NCBI GenBank assembly: GCA_021292165.1
Contig: CM037878.1
Coordinates: forward strand, 238,481,546 to 238,545,545
Source: Shinisaurus crocodilurus
Lineage: Eukaryota > Chordata > Lepidosauria > Squamata > Shinisauridae
Length of the DNA stretch: 64,000 nucleotides
Direction of reading: 5' to 3'
Positions 21,229 to 31,397 of this stretch are shown here, one piece after another. The notes under the pieces were generated by a model. It was given only the letters and a program-made list of their open reading frames with translations. It was not told the origin of the DNA and made no database searches. The number at the start of each line of letters is the position of its first letter. Position 1 is the stretch's first letter. The position numbers were made by a program, and so were the translations under genes.

Positions 21229-21876
21229 ACTGGGTTCACACAACAGGCTAAACCTCAGTAGGTTAAGAGGCAGAGTGACTCAATGGGCCAGTTCGCACGA
21301 CCCAGGTTGCGAGCGGGGGAGGCACCACGGGGCTGTCCGCGGGGTCTGGCGGGGTGCCACAGACTACCTGCGCCCTGCACGCGTGGGCGGACCCCGGTGG
21401 AGCCGGCAGTCCCCGCACCGCAGTGCGGGCCTCCAGGCGCTAAGGGGTGGCGGCCCAGGATGCCCAGAGGGGCCATTTGCCCCTACAGGTCAGAGCGGCT
21501 GCAGCTCTGGCCGCTCTGGGCTGCCGCCTCTGTGCAGCCCCCGCAGGGCGGCCACCTGCTGTTCTCACGGCAGGGTGGCCACGCACAGTAGGGACTTACC
21601 CCTCTACCGCCCACGGTCACTTTGCATGCGTACCGCACGCAGCCATCCCGTGGGGGTGCCCCAGCCGGCGTTTGCACAACACGGGAACCGCGGGGGGCTT
21701 CTGCTCCCCCGCAGTTTCCGTGTCGTGCGAACACACTCAATGTGTTGTCTGAACGCTGTATGGTGGTTTATAAGTCAACCTGGTGTGGCTTATAAACCAC
21801 CCTGCTAAGCCATGGTTTGCAGTAGGGTTAAGAAAACCCTAGTAGGTTTAACGTGTTGTCTGAACCCAGACAACAG
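21229..21876. mobile_element. Outer MITE with GGGTTCAGACAACA-type ends, carrying a nested MITE
   Basis: The left end reads CTGGGTTCACACAACAGGCT and the right end GTGTTGTCTGAACCCAG, an inverted pair. AAACCTCAGTAGGTTAA and ACCCTAGTAGGTTTAA are inner inverted arms. A GC-rich element at 21287-21735 interrupts it. Confidence 0.7.
21287..21735. mobile_element. GC-rich hAT-like MITE nested in the MITE at 21229-21876
   Basis: The left end GCCAGTTCGCACGACCCAGG and right end TGTCGTGCGAACACA are inverted. CTCAATGG (21279-21286) and CTCAATGT (21736-21743) form a near-perfect 8-bp target duplication. The interior is strongly GC- and CpG-rich. The 177- and 102-codon frames here are compositional artefacts. 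Confidence 0.75.
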
Positions 21877-22592
21877 GTTAACCCACTGAGAAGCCAAAAA
21901 GGCACATAGCCATGATCACTTGTAGCCATCGATAGCCTTATCCTCCATGAACTGACCTTTCAGTTCCCCCAAAAGAAGTTGCAAGCTATTACTGTGAACT
22001 TCTCTCTAAGCAGTTAGGATGTTTATATACATTCCATGATATCACAGCAGCTTAGGCAATCTGTGCCTGACATGTGTCTCTATCTTGCTGTCAGCACATC
22101 ACTGCAAAATCCATTGCACTTTTGGACATTCTCTCCAGCTCCAAAAATGACTAAACAGACTGGGCTTTTTCTACATAGTGATCAAGATACCTCATTATCC
22201 CATGTCAAAGTGCCTTCTCTCTGTGTCTCTGTCTCGCTCTCTTTACACACACACTTCTCTCTCTCCCACACACACCTACCTTACCTTTTTGGTTCACTAA
22301 ATCAAATGTACATTGAAGTGTATGAGTGCGTGAGAACATGAGTGCAATTGTACAATGTCAGTCTTTTAGAGAAAGAAATAAAAAAATCTCAACCCTACGA
22401 GTTCCAAGTGGAGGACACATATAGGTGCAGGAAATATGCGAAGATAAGTACCAAGATATCAAAGAACCCAAGAAAATGAAATGAAAATTTGACAAGAGTG
22501 CTGGTTTACAAGCTAGCAAAGCTACAGTTTAGCTGCGGCACACAGCTACTATATTGCACCATTGAATTTGACAATATCAGTATATTTACTTA
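21877..22592. other. Unannotated intergenic DNA
   Basis: No gene or transposon recognised; a CT/CA-rich stretch at about 22215-22275. Confidence 0.45.
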
Positions 22593-22710
22593 GGGTGCAA
22601 TCCTATGCATGTTTAGACAGAAAAAAGTGCTATGACTCCCAGCATTCCCCATGCTGGCTAGATAATGTTGGGAGTTGTAGGACTTTCTCTGTCTAAACAT
22701 GCATAGGATT
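22593..22710. mobile_element. Palindromic MITE (TGCATGTTTAGACAGA family)
   Basis: AGGGTGCAATCCTATGCATG and GTTTAGACAGAAAAAAGTGC are mirrored by CTTTCTCTGTCTAAACATGC and ATAGGATTGAGCC. The centre carries CTCCCAGCATTCCCCATGC. A half copy lies at 5386-5450. Confidence 0.75.
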
Positions 22711-23154
22711 GAGCCTTTACTGACTCGCTTACTTGCTGGCTTAAAACCACTGCATTCCCTCAACCAAGGCTCAAAGAAGCCTCTAACAACCCCCACCCCA
22801 CGTCCGCCTTACTGCTGGTATTCCACTGTCCACATGCATGGCACTTGACAAAGTAACAAGCAATAAGTATTTAAAAAAAAATAAAAATAAAGAAAAGAAT
22901 AAAAATAATACAGGGCAGACAGAAGCAATAAACCAACAAATTGTAAAATTATGTAAAATTTAATTGAAAAGGAGGCACAGCAGAACAGAAGACGAGATGG
23001 GGATCATGACTGGGGAGAAATATGTGTTCTGTTCAATTCCATGAACTTAGGTTTCATTTCAGTAGGAAACAATACTGATAATAACAACATACATCTTTTT
23101 TTAAAAAAAAATACAGGCATTTGAGAATGGTTGTAGGCATTTCCTTGTTTTATA
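22711..23154. other. Unannotated AT-rich DNA
   Basis: Nothing recognised; A-rich runs near 22870-22910. Confidence 0.45.
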
Positions 23155-23158
23155 AAAT

Positions 23159-23198
<40 letters not shown>
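23155..23198 (-). repeat. (TTTA)n tail repeat of the L2 LINE
   Basis: About eleven TTTA units mark the L2 3' end on the minus strand (TAAA repeats). Confidence 0.9.
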
Positions 23199-24555
23199 AA
23201 CCTTTATTTACCGCCCATCAGCCAAAAGGCTCCCTGAGCGGTTTACAAAAACAGTAGAAAAACAACAGCAACATAAACATAAACATATTAAAATACACCA
23301 AGATAAAAAAACAAGCAGCCAAATAAATCCAATCCTGAGGTACAGTGGTGACAATAAAAAGAATAAAAGGAATAAAACTATCCATTAAAATATTGGGTAA
23401 ATAAAAAGGTCTTCACCTGGCGCCTAAAAGAATAGAGGGTAGGCGCCAGGCGGACCTCTTTGGGGAGTTGATTCCATAGATGGGGTGCCACAAATGAGAA
23501 GGCCCTTCCTCTAGTAGCCACCCTCCTAGCCTCTTTTGGAGGGGGCACTCTGAGAAGGGCCTCCGAAGAAGATCTCAGGGTTCCGGCAGGCTCGTATGGG
23601 TTATTCCTTCAGATAACCTGGTCCCAAACTGTTTAGGGCTTTAAATGTTAATGTAAACACTTTGAATTGGGCCCGGACTTCAATTGGTAACCAATGTAGA
23701 TCATAGAGGACTGGTGTAATATGTTATTGTTGGCCAGTCCCTGTTAGCAGCCTCGCTGCTCTGTTTTGAACCAATTGAAGTCTCCGGACCATTTTCAAAG
23801 GCAGCCCCACGTAGAGCGTGTTACAGTAGTCCAAACAAGAGGTTACCAGAGTGTGGATCACTGTTGCTAGGCTCTGCCTGTCCAGATAGGGTCGTAGTTG
23901 GTAAATTAGCCTGAGCTGAAAGGCGCTCCTTGTCACTGAGTCCACTTGTGACTCCAGTGAGAGTTCGGAGTCCAGGAGCACCCCCAAACTACAAACCCTG
24001 TCCTTTAGGGGGAGTGCAACCCCGGCTAGGACAGGTTGAGTATCCGCCCTCTGGAAAGATGACCCACCCACAAACAGCACCTCCGTCTTCTCTGGACTGA
24101 GCTTCAATGTATTGGCCCTCATCCAGTCCATTACCAGGCCCAGACACTGATTCAAAACAGCCACTGCCTCACCTGAGTTTGATGAAAAAGAGAGGTAGAG
24201 CTGAGTCTCATCCGCATATTGGTGACACTTCAGCCCAAACCTCCAGATGACCTCTCCCAGCGGTTTCATGTAGATGTTAAAAAGCATGGGGGATAAAATG
24301 GAGCCCTGCGGTACTCCATGGTGTAATTGCCACGGTGAAGAGCAATAATCCCCTAGCACCACCTTCTGGAATCGGCCAGCCAAGTAAGAACGGAACCACC
24401 ACAAAGCAGTGCCTCCAACTCCCAAACCCGCCAGCCTATCCAGAAGGATACCATGGTCAATGGTATTGAAAGCCGCTGAGAGGTCCAGGAGAATCAGCAG
24501 GGTCGCACTCCCCCTGTCTCTTTCCCGGTAAAGGTCATCCCACAGGGCGACCAAG
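23155..24555 (-). mobile_element. L2 LINE, 3' part: reverse transcriptase C-terminal half and 3'UTR
   Basis: The minus-strand frame 23724-24554 encodes LLILLDLSAAFNTIDHGILL (RT motif A), then HGVPQGSILSPMLFNIY (motif B), HQYADETQLYLSF (motif C) and KLSPEKTEVLFVG, VCSLGVLLDSELSLESQVDS and SCLDYCNTLYVGLPLKMVRR, all typical of L2. Motif C reads YADE where active elements have YADD, so the second catalytic aspartate is lost. The frame stops at 23724 before the usual C-terminus. A 3'UTR with GAGCGGTTTACAAAAACAG (inverse) and a (TTTA)n tail ends it at about 23155. The 5' part continues at 30622-31300, beyond an inserted L1. Confidence 0.9.
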
Positions 24556-24561
24556 GCAGTT

Positions 24562-24594
<33 letters not shown>

Positions 24595-24598
24595 TTTA
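24562..24598 (-). repeat. (TTTC)n repeat: L1 3' tail
   Basis: About eight TTTC units adjoin the target duplication; on the L1 strand they read (GAAA)n and replace a plain poly(A) tail. Confidence 0.85.
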
Positions 24599-24719
24599 AT
24601 TAAATTTTTAATTTTTCACATCTTACAACTACTAATGAATACAACAACAAAAAAATACAACATAAACATTGTGTGCACCCCCCACCTCTTTGGCCCAAGT
24701 TATATTTCTCACCCCAATT

Positions 24720-24745
24720 TGTGTGTGTGTGTGTGTGTGTGTGTA
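24720..24745 (+). repeat. (GT)n microsatellite in the L1 3'UTR
   Basis: About thirteen GT units inside the L1 3' region. Confidence 0.95.
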
Positions 24746-24754
24746 TACAAGCTA

Positions 24755-25171
24755 TTATTCTATATTCCAAAAATATAACAAATCTTGACAAGGTTTGTTC
24801 CCCCTCCCCTTTACCAACACATAATCCAAAAATTTGCCCCAAATGTTCACAAAGGTGTCTTTCTCCAATTGTCCTTTTTGACACTTAATATTACAAGTTA
24901 ATTTATCATTTAACGCGATATCCCATACCTCTGTATACCATTCATTAATTGAAAACACATGTTGAACCTTCCAATTCCTAGCTATCATTAATTTTGCTGC
25001 TGTTAACAAATTCACAATCAATTCTTTTGTATTTTTTAAACAAACTAACTTTTCTGTAATTGTTAACAATGCTAATTTTGGGCAGACTTCTAATTCCATT
25101 CCAATTATTTCTGATATTTCTGCAAATACTTTCTGCCAAAATTCCAGAACATTTTTACAGCTCCACCACAT
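24755..25171 (-). pseudogene. L1 ORF2, extreme C-terminus
   Basis: It begins MWWSCKNVLEFWQKVFAEIS, the C-terminal zinc-knuckle-like block that follows the C-x3-C motif. It ends KPCQDLLYFWNIE with a stop at 24755. It lies one frameshift after the preceding segment. Confidence 0.85.
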
Positions 25172-26692
25172 GTAATGTACCTTTTACATTACATCCTCTC
25201 CAACACAATGCGGAGCAATTTTTATCTATCCGATTTAATCTTACTGGAGTTAAATACCATCTCCATACGACTTTATAAAAGTTCTCTTTTATCCTAGTTG
25301 ACATAACTCTTACAATACATCTATCCCAAATATTTTTCCAACTTTGTTTCGATATTTCCTCATCAAATTCATTATCCCATAACACTTTAAGAGAATCTTT
25401 ATGCTCTTCTTCATTTTGTAACATCGTATATAAAGCCTTTGTTGTGCCTCTTGTTGAAACATTACCTTCTATAGCTTCTCTAGTCAAAACTATCTTTTCA
25501 AAATTGGTTAGTTCTCTTTCGCTGTCCATTCTTCTCCTCCACTTCTTTAACCACAATTCCAATTGCATTGAATTTAACCATGATATTCTCTCTCTTCCTA
25601 CTATTTCTATTATATGTTCTCTAGTCTTCAATTTTTCCACCCAATCCATTAATTTAATCACCTTTTTTCTCCTTAATATAGCTTCTAGATGTCTTACATT
25701 TTCTGGAAAGTCCTCCATGGCCACTACCGGAGTTAACGGGGATACCTCTGGTGTAAAAATTTTCCTCGTGCTATTCCAACTCTCTAACATACTCCTCAAA
25801 AAGGGATTTTCTAGTCCTTTTATAATATTATTTATATTTTTCTTAAATAATATATTCACCATCATGTTTCCTAATTCTCGTGATTCTAGTTCCAACCACA
25901 TTTTGTCTTCCCCTGCTATAATGTCCAAAATATGTCTTACTTGGTTGGCTAAATAATACCACTTTATATTAGGAAGACCTAAACCACCTATTTTTTGCGC
26001 TTTATACCAACTATATTTATTAATCCTTGATCTTTTCCTTCCATTACAATATTCATTAATAATTGATTGCCAATCTTTAATTTCTTTTTCTATAATCTTT
26101 ACTGGTAACATCCTAAACAAAAAGTTTATTTTAGGCAATATCTTCATTTTTACCAACACTATTCTGCCAAACCAAGAAAGTCCAATTTTTTTATACTCCT
26201 CTATTTTATTTTTAATCTCTATCTTTAACTTTCTAAAGTTTTGTTCTCCTACTTTATCAATATCTTGTGTAATTTCTATTCCTAAATATTTAATTACATT
26301 TGTAATTTTAATGTTATATTTTTTCTTTAACATTTCACTCTCCTCTTTTTTACTATAATTAAACAGTAAAATCTTGGATTTACCCCAATTCATCTGTAGC
26401 CCAGTTATTTCTCCAAATTCTTTCAAGTGGTTCTCCAACCTATCCATTGTTTCAATTGGATTTTTAATTGTTAATAAAGTATCATCTGCAAATAAATTTA
26501 TTTTAATTTGATCTCCAACCCCCATCCCTATAATATTTCTATCTTCTCTTACTACATTTGCTAGTATTTCCATCACTAATGCAAACAAAATAGGGGAAAG
26601 GGGACATCTTTGTCTAGTTCCTCGGTCTAAGGAAATTTGTTCCGTAATACCATCATTTACCACTACATTTGTAATATTATGGGCATATAATT
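25168..26692 (-). pseudogene. L1 ORF2, second half of reverse transcriptase and C-terminal region
   Basis: After the SINE the frame resumes with QLYAHNITNVVVNDG, then SLDRGTRQRCPLSPILFALV (motif B) and INLFADDTLL (motif C with both aspartates). LQMNWGKSKILLFN, IKYLGIEITQDI and NKYSWYKAQKIGGLGLPNIK follow. It reaches the cysteine-rich C-terminus (NCSALCWRGCNVKGTLH) and breaks at about 25168, with the HMWWSC continuation in the next frame. Confidence 0.9.
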
Positions 26693-26928
26693 GTGTGGCG
26701 TAGTGGTTAGAGTACTGAACTGGGACTCCAGAGATCCGGGTTCTAGTCCCCGCTTGGCCATGAAACTCACTGGGTGACTTTGGGCCAGTCACTTGACTCT
26801 CAGCCTAACCTACCTCACAGGGTTGTTGTGAGGATAAAATGGAGAGGAGGAGGAGGATTATGTAAGCCACCTTGGGTTCCTTTCAGGAAAAAAGGCGGAA
26901 TATAAATGTAATAAATAAATAAAAATAA
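26693..26928 (+). mobile_element. Sauria SINE nested in the L1 ORF2
   Basis: GTGTGGCGTAGTGGTTAGAG begins the tRNA-like head. CCGGGTTCTAGTCCCCGC is the B-box area and CAGCCTAACCTACCTCACAG, GATAAAATGGAGAGGAGG, CACCTTGGGTTCC and AATATAAATGTAATAAATA complete it. It lies opposite to the L1. Target duplication is unclear (ATATAATT before, ATAAAATT after). It is the best-preserved copy in the window and postdates the L1. Confidence 0.92.
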
Positions 26929-28402
26929 AATTAAATCTTGCTCCAAACCCCATATTGTTAATTATCATTTTTAACGTAGGCCATTCCACACAATCAAAAG
27001 CCTTGAAAATATCTAATGCTAATACACCCGCTTTAACATTATTTTTCTTTATACTATATATTATATTTAATACTCTTCTAGTTAAGTCAGCCATTTGTCG
27101 ACCTGCAATAAATCCACATTGGTCCATCCCTACATATTTACTCATAAACCTATTCATTCGTCTTGCTAGTATTGCAGTAAATAATTTTGCATCTTGATTT
27201 ATTAACGAAATGGGTCTATATGAATCTGGTTCTGTTAAATCCTTTCCTGGTTTTGGAATTACTATAATCATAGATTGTTTCCATGAGGGGGGAATTTCTC
27301 CCCCTTCCATTATATTATTATATAATAACTTCAACCTTGGAATTAACATATGTTTAAAAACCTTGTAATATTCCACCCCTAATCCATCTACTCCTGGGGT
27401 CTTGCCTTCTTTTAATTTATTTATAGCAAAATCTATCTCCAAATCTGAGAATGGTTGCTCCATCGTCTCTCTATCTTCTTCTTGTATTCTTATTTTCATG
27501 TGTTTTTCAATATATTCTTTAATCCTATCTTCCTCACCTATTCCTGCTTTATATAATTCTGAATAAAATTCTTGAAAATTTTTTAATTTTTCCTTCATCA
27601 AATTATGCCCTTTCCCTTTTTTATCCTTTATTATTCCAACTATATTTTTTCCCCGTTTTTTTTGTGTGGATCTAGCTAACATTTTAGAATTCTTGTTACT
27701 ATTTTCAAAGTAAGCTCTTTTCATATAAATCAAATTTCTCTGTGTCCTTTCAATATCCTTGTTTTCTAACTCTTTCCTCTTAGCTTGTAGTTCTGCATAA
27801 ATCTGCTTTCCCCTTTCCTTTAAAGATTTAGCTTCTAACTCCTTTATCTCCTCTTCAAGCTTTTTATTAAATACCTCCTGTTGTTTCCTTAATATACATG
27901 CTTCTCTTATACTAATGCCCCTCATATCAGCTTTCATTGTGTCCCAAACTATTGCATCGCTACAAACTCCTGTATCATTAATCTCCCAAATCTCTCTTAA
28001 TTCCTTCTCTATCTTGTCTCTTATATGTTTGTACTGAAAGATATTACCGCTCAGCCTCCATCTTTTAGCTTCTTTATAATCCTTATTTATCTTAACATCC
28101 ATATTATGTATTGCATGATCCGACACTTTTATAATACCTATTTCCGTATTCATTACTCTTGAAATCAAATTTTTAGAAACAAATATATAGTCAATCCTAG
28201 AAAAAATCTTTGTAACAGGTGAATAATATGTATAACTTCTTTCATCTCCTTTTACACCCCTCCATACATCTACCATTCCTTCTTTGTTAATTACTGTATT
28301 TAATGCCGTTATATTATTTTTCCTCTCTTCTACCGTGGGATTAGATCTATCTATCTTTTTGTCCATCACCATGTTGAAATCACCAGCTATAATAACTACC
28401 AT
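26929..28402 (-). pseudogene. L1 ORF2, endonuclease end and first half of reverse transcriptase
   Basis: This continues with AGDFNMVMDKKIDRSNPTVE, FSRIDYIFVSKNLI and KVSDHAIHNMDVKI, so the last endonuclease motifs including the SDH catalytic dyad are kept. The RT fingers and palm follow: GKTPGVDGLGVEYYKVF, DSYRPISLINQDAKLF, DQCGFIAGRQM and LALDIFKAFDCVEW (motif A aspartate). Shortly after MGFGARF the sequence enters a Sauria SINE at 26928, which separates motif A from motifs B and C. Confidence 0.9.
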
Positions 28403-28809
28403 AACTCATTTTGTTTTGAACCCATTTCCTTTAATACTTCTTGATAAAATTCTGCTTGATTTACATTTGGGGCATATACATTAACTAATATATATTCTTC
28501 CCCTCCTAATGCCCCATATACCATTATATATCTCCCCCTAGTATCCTTTTTAACTTTACTCACAATAAAACCACATTTTTTAGAAATAATAATTGCCACA
28601 CCTCTTGACTTGGTGGAACCATATGCTTTCTCGTATATCATAGACCATCTTAGTTTAAGTTCGTTTACTCCCTCTTTTGATTGATGTGTTTCTTGTAGAA
28701 ATATTATGTCCGCCTTATCTTTATTTAGAAGTGCTTCAATCCGTCTTCTTTTCAGAATAGATCCCAGACCTTTGACATTCAACGTTGAAACTCTTAACTT
28801 AGGGTCCAT
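28398..28809 (-). pseudogene. L1 ORF2, N-terminal endonuclease part
   Basis: The frame starts at ATG 28809 with MDPKLRVSTLNVKGLGS and contains IIFLQETH, SRGVAIIISKKCGF and VNVYAPN, the AP-like endonuclease blocks I-III. It breaks at about 28398, where the next block (IIAGDFNMVMD) is in another frame. The endonuclease nicks the target DNA at AT-rich sites to prime reverse transcription. Confidence 0.9.
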
Positions 28810-29283
28810 CTTATTTTATTGTTGCTCAACCAACTTTGGTCCCTGTGCATAAACATAAATATCACGACAACCCCCCACCCCCCACCCACACATTTAATTC
28901 CATTCCCCCCTCTCTTATCCCAGGGATAATCACCCCGCACACAGCTTCTGGAGCCTTTGAAGGGGGGAGGAGGTTGAGACTTCCGCCTACGAACTCCAAT
29001 CATTTACTTCCTTCCGGTCTCTTTTTATCAAAAAAAACAAAACAAAACAAAACAAAACCAAAACAACAACAACAACAACAACAACAAAAACCACTGTCTC
29101 CCCTTTTCTTTAGCCTAGCAGGAAATAAAAAAAAATAAAAAAAAAAAACAAAGAAAAACTACATAAAATTAAATAAAATTAAATTAAAAAGGGAGAAAAA
29201 AGAAAAGAAAAAAAATAGTAATTATAGAGAGAGAAAGAGAAAGAGAAAGATTTTATAAAAGAATAAGAGACAAAGGAAAAGAG
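28810..29283 (-). other. L1 inter-ORF spacer with A-rich + strand
   Basis: About 470 bases separate ORF1 from ORF2. The + strand holds C-rich runs (28870-28895), AACAA and AAC repeats (29035-29088) and a long A/AAAT/GAGAAA-rich stretch to 29250. This is long for an L1 spacer. No insertion with a clear head is recognised, but an A-rich tail from a lost or diverged insertion is possible. Confidence 0.6.
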
Positions 29284-30336
29284 TTATTTGTCCTTTCCTC
29301 CAACTGCACCGAGGGTTTCTTGTATATCTGTAAATCTGACCGGCCCGGGCATTCCTTGTCCAGCTGCTCCATCTTCTCCCTGCAAGCCCAATTCTTGCAG
29401 CAACTGCATGCCTTGCTCCAAAGATGTTATCTTGTAGAATTTTTTTCCAATAAAAAATCTTTTAAAAACTGGGTAACCCCAAGTGTAAGAAATCCCATTT
29501 TTCTTCAAAGTCGCTGTGCAAGGTTTCACACTCCGCCGCCAATTTATCGTTTGAGCACACAAATCGTTGAATACTTGGACTGGTGTTGACAAAAACATCA
29601 ATTGTCCCGGAATTTGCCCGATTGCACCCATAAAAAACTCCTTCTTATTATAGTATGTAAATTTTATAACAATGTCTCTGGGACTCATTCCTCCTCTTTT
29701 GAAAGTAACTCTATGGATCCTTTCAATATCCTCTTGCTCCCATGTAATACCAGGAGCAAGGCTCTTTATCCATTCAAGCACTCTAGCTTTCAAACTTTTA
29801 GAAGTTTCACCACTCTGTTCTGGAAACCCGCGAAGGCGTATGTTAGATCTGAGTTCCCGATCTTGCAAGTCAATCAATTTCAGTTCAATCTGATCAAACC
29901 TCATGTTGTGATCTTGTATTTCAGACTTATTTGCCATTATCCCTTTTTCCATCTCAGACATTTTCAAATTCACAGATTTTAATTCTGTTTTTATTTCAGC
30001 AATTGATTTTTGTAGCTCCCCAACCACCTCCGCTACAATTTCTTTATTGTTTGCTTTCATTTCGGCTTTCCTCTGGTTTTTTATCTCTTCGTTATTTTCT
30101 TTTAAAAGCTTCTGGAACTGTGCCATCATTTCAGTTGACATGCTTTCTTTCTGTTTTTTTGGTATCACTACAGAAACAGCAGATCCCACCTTCTGCTGAG
30201 ACGGAATTTCCGGGATTGTACGAGCACTTCCTGCTCTCAGTGATTCAGCACTACGGCTGATCTTATCTTTTTTGATCTCCGTATTGTTTTTAAAATTAAT
30301 TTCTTCTTCAAGCTGTACCCTATCCAGCCGTGACAC
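29284..30336 (-). CDS. L1 ORF1 protein (RNA-binding nucleic acid chaperone)
   Basis: An open frame of about 350 codons. Residues about 65-160 are a Lys/Glu-rich coiled coil for trimerisation (NEEIKNQRKAEMKANNKEIV, ELQKSIAEIKTELKSVNLKM). An RRM-like domain follows from about 163 (LRSNIRLRGFPEQSGETSK), then the C-terminal domain (MSPRDIVIKFTYYNKKEFF). ORF1p coats L1 RNA in the cytoplasm and is needed for retrotransposition. The computed start is GTG. An upstream ATG at 30407 opens a basic stretch (MSRDRKYKIHRSGRERK) in another frame, so the native N-terminus was probably lost to a frameshift near 30340-30400. The tail is unusually Gly/Gln-rich (LGLQGEDGAAGQGMPGP). Confidence 0.9.
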   Translation of the reverse strand: MSRLDRVQLEEEINFKNNTEIKKDKISRSAESLRAGSARTIPEIPSQQKVGSAVSVVIPKKQKESMSTEMMAQFQKLLKENNEEIKNQRKAEMKANNKEIVAEVVGELQKSIAEIKTELKSVNLKMSEMEKGIMANKSEIQDHNMRFDQIELKLIDLQDRELRSNIRLRGFPEQSGETSKSLKARVLEWIKSLAPGITWEQEDIERIHRVTFKRGGMSPRDIVIKFTYYNKKEFFMGAIGQIPGQLMFLSTPVQVFNDLCAQTINWRRSVKPCTATLKKNGISYTWGYPVFKRFFIGKKFYKITSLEQGMQLLQELGLQGEDGAAGQGMPGPVRFTDIQETLGAVGGKDK

Positions 30337-30621
30337 TCTGATATCACTAGGATGGGTTTTCTTTCTCTCCCAGACCGATGAATTTTATATTTACGATCTC
30401 TAGACATTTGGCAACCAGCCCAGAAATACGAAAGAAAGTTTGGAAAACAATTCCGAAAAAAACACAGCCCTTTGCCTTATTCAAGTTTGAAAGAAGAATG
30501 CTACTCACAGGATCCTTATTATTTCAGGGGAGATTTATTCTTTCATATCTTTTCCGACCGGAGCTCTCTCAGTATCCGTCCTACTCCATTCGGCTAGAAG
30601 CCCCCCCCCCCCGCAGTTTCT

Positions 30622-31300
30622 GTTCCAAAGCCAGGCCTGAAGCCTGATTGAAATGGATCTAGATAATCCGTTTCTTCCAAGAGAACCTGGAGCTGGTCGG
30701 CCACCACACACTAGAACAACTTGCCCAGGAAAGGGATATTTGCCACAGGTCTATAGTTGTTCAGGTCTTCTGGGTCCAGATTTGGTTTTTTTAAGAGTGG
30801 CCTAATCACAGCCTCTTTCAACGGGGCTGGTACCCTCCCTCCTTCAAGGAGGCATTCATAGCCTCCTGGACCCAGGTGAAAATCCCTTCCTTAATATTAA
30901 TATTAACCATGATGGCAAGGGCCTAGCATACAGGTGGTAGGTCGAACCTGCCCAAGTAATTTGTCCACATCCTCAGGCCTCAATAATTGAAATTCATCCA
31001 ACACAATAGGACCAGACGGTGCTCTGGACACTTCAGTTAAAGGAACTACATTAACTGCAGAGTCCAATTCATGGCAAATCTGACCGATTTTATCCTCAAA
31101 GTGCTGTGCAAACTCATCACAGTGGGTTTCCGAGGGTTCTACTATATCTTTTTCTGGCCCCAATAATAAAAGGCCATGAACCACGCGGAAAAGTTCCACT
31201 GGACAGCACTGAGTGGATGTGATGCTAGTGGAAAAGAATTCCTTCTTTGCCACCCTCACCGCCAAGGAGTAGGCCCGATAATGGGCTCTAACCTGTGTTT
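30622..31300 (-). mobile_element. L2 LINE, 5' part of the copy split by L1
   Basis: The minus strand encodes, with small breaks, QTQVRAHYRAYSLAVRVAKK, CCPVELFRVVHGLLLLGPE, SETHCDEFAQHFEDKIGQIC, SGPIVLDEFQLLRPEDVDKL, then RT blocks of the type [20 protein letters not shown] and DPFQSGFRPGFGTETA. The last block continues straight into LVALWDDLYRERDRG at 24555 once the L1 and one copy of its target duplication are removed. The upstream endonuclease is missing, and the copy ends at a hairpin near 31300. Confidence 0.9.
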
Positions 31301-31316
31301 GGTTAGAGCCCATTAT
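31278..31316. repeat. Perfect 16-bp stem hairpin at the 5' break of the L2 LINE
   Basis: ATAATGGGCTCTAACC, a 7-base loop, then GGTTAGAGCCCATTAT. The first arm belongs to L2 coding sequence and the second does not continue L2, so the L2 copy ends in a foldback. Confidence 0.9.
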
Positions 31317-31397
31317 GAAGGAAACGAAATAGTTAAAAAGGAAAAACTTAGCCAAGCATGTAGACAGATTGCCAGGGTCAGACTAATACTAAAAGAA

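Larger units (their letters stand above)
24565..30612 (-). mobile_element. Nearly full-length L1 LINE (about 6.05 kb) inserted in an L2 LINE
   Basis: GCAGTTTCT occurs at both edges (24556-24564 and 30613-30621) and is present once in the L2 sequence rebuilt across the gap, so it is the target duplication. Reading on the minus strand: a G-run at the 5' end, a short 5'UTR, ORF1, a spacer of about 470 bases, ORF2 and a 3'UTR ending in a (GAAA)n tail. ORF1 is open; ORF2 is broken by frameshifts and by a Sauria SINE. A copy with both ends and both ORFs is uncommon, since most L1 insertions are 5' truncated. Confidence 0.92.

Noticed and set aside
21275..21808. 177- and 102-codon frames
   Set aside because: They coincide with the GC-rich nested MITE and have no domain.
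25444..25956. 170-codon + strand frame
   Set aside because: It is the antisense shadow of the L1 ORF2 coding sequence on the minus strand.
26693..26790. Possible tRNA gene (A and B box-like sequences)
   Set aside because: This is the tRNA-derived head of a Sauria SINE repeated many times in the window, followed by the SINE body; it cannot fold as a full tRNA.
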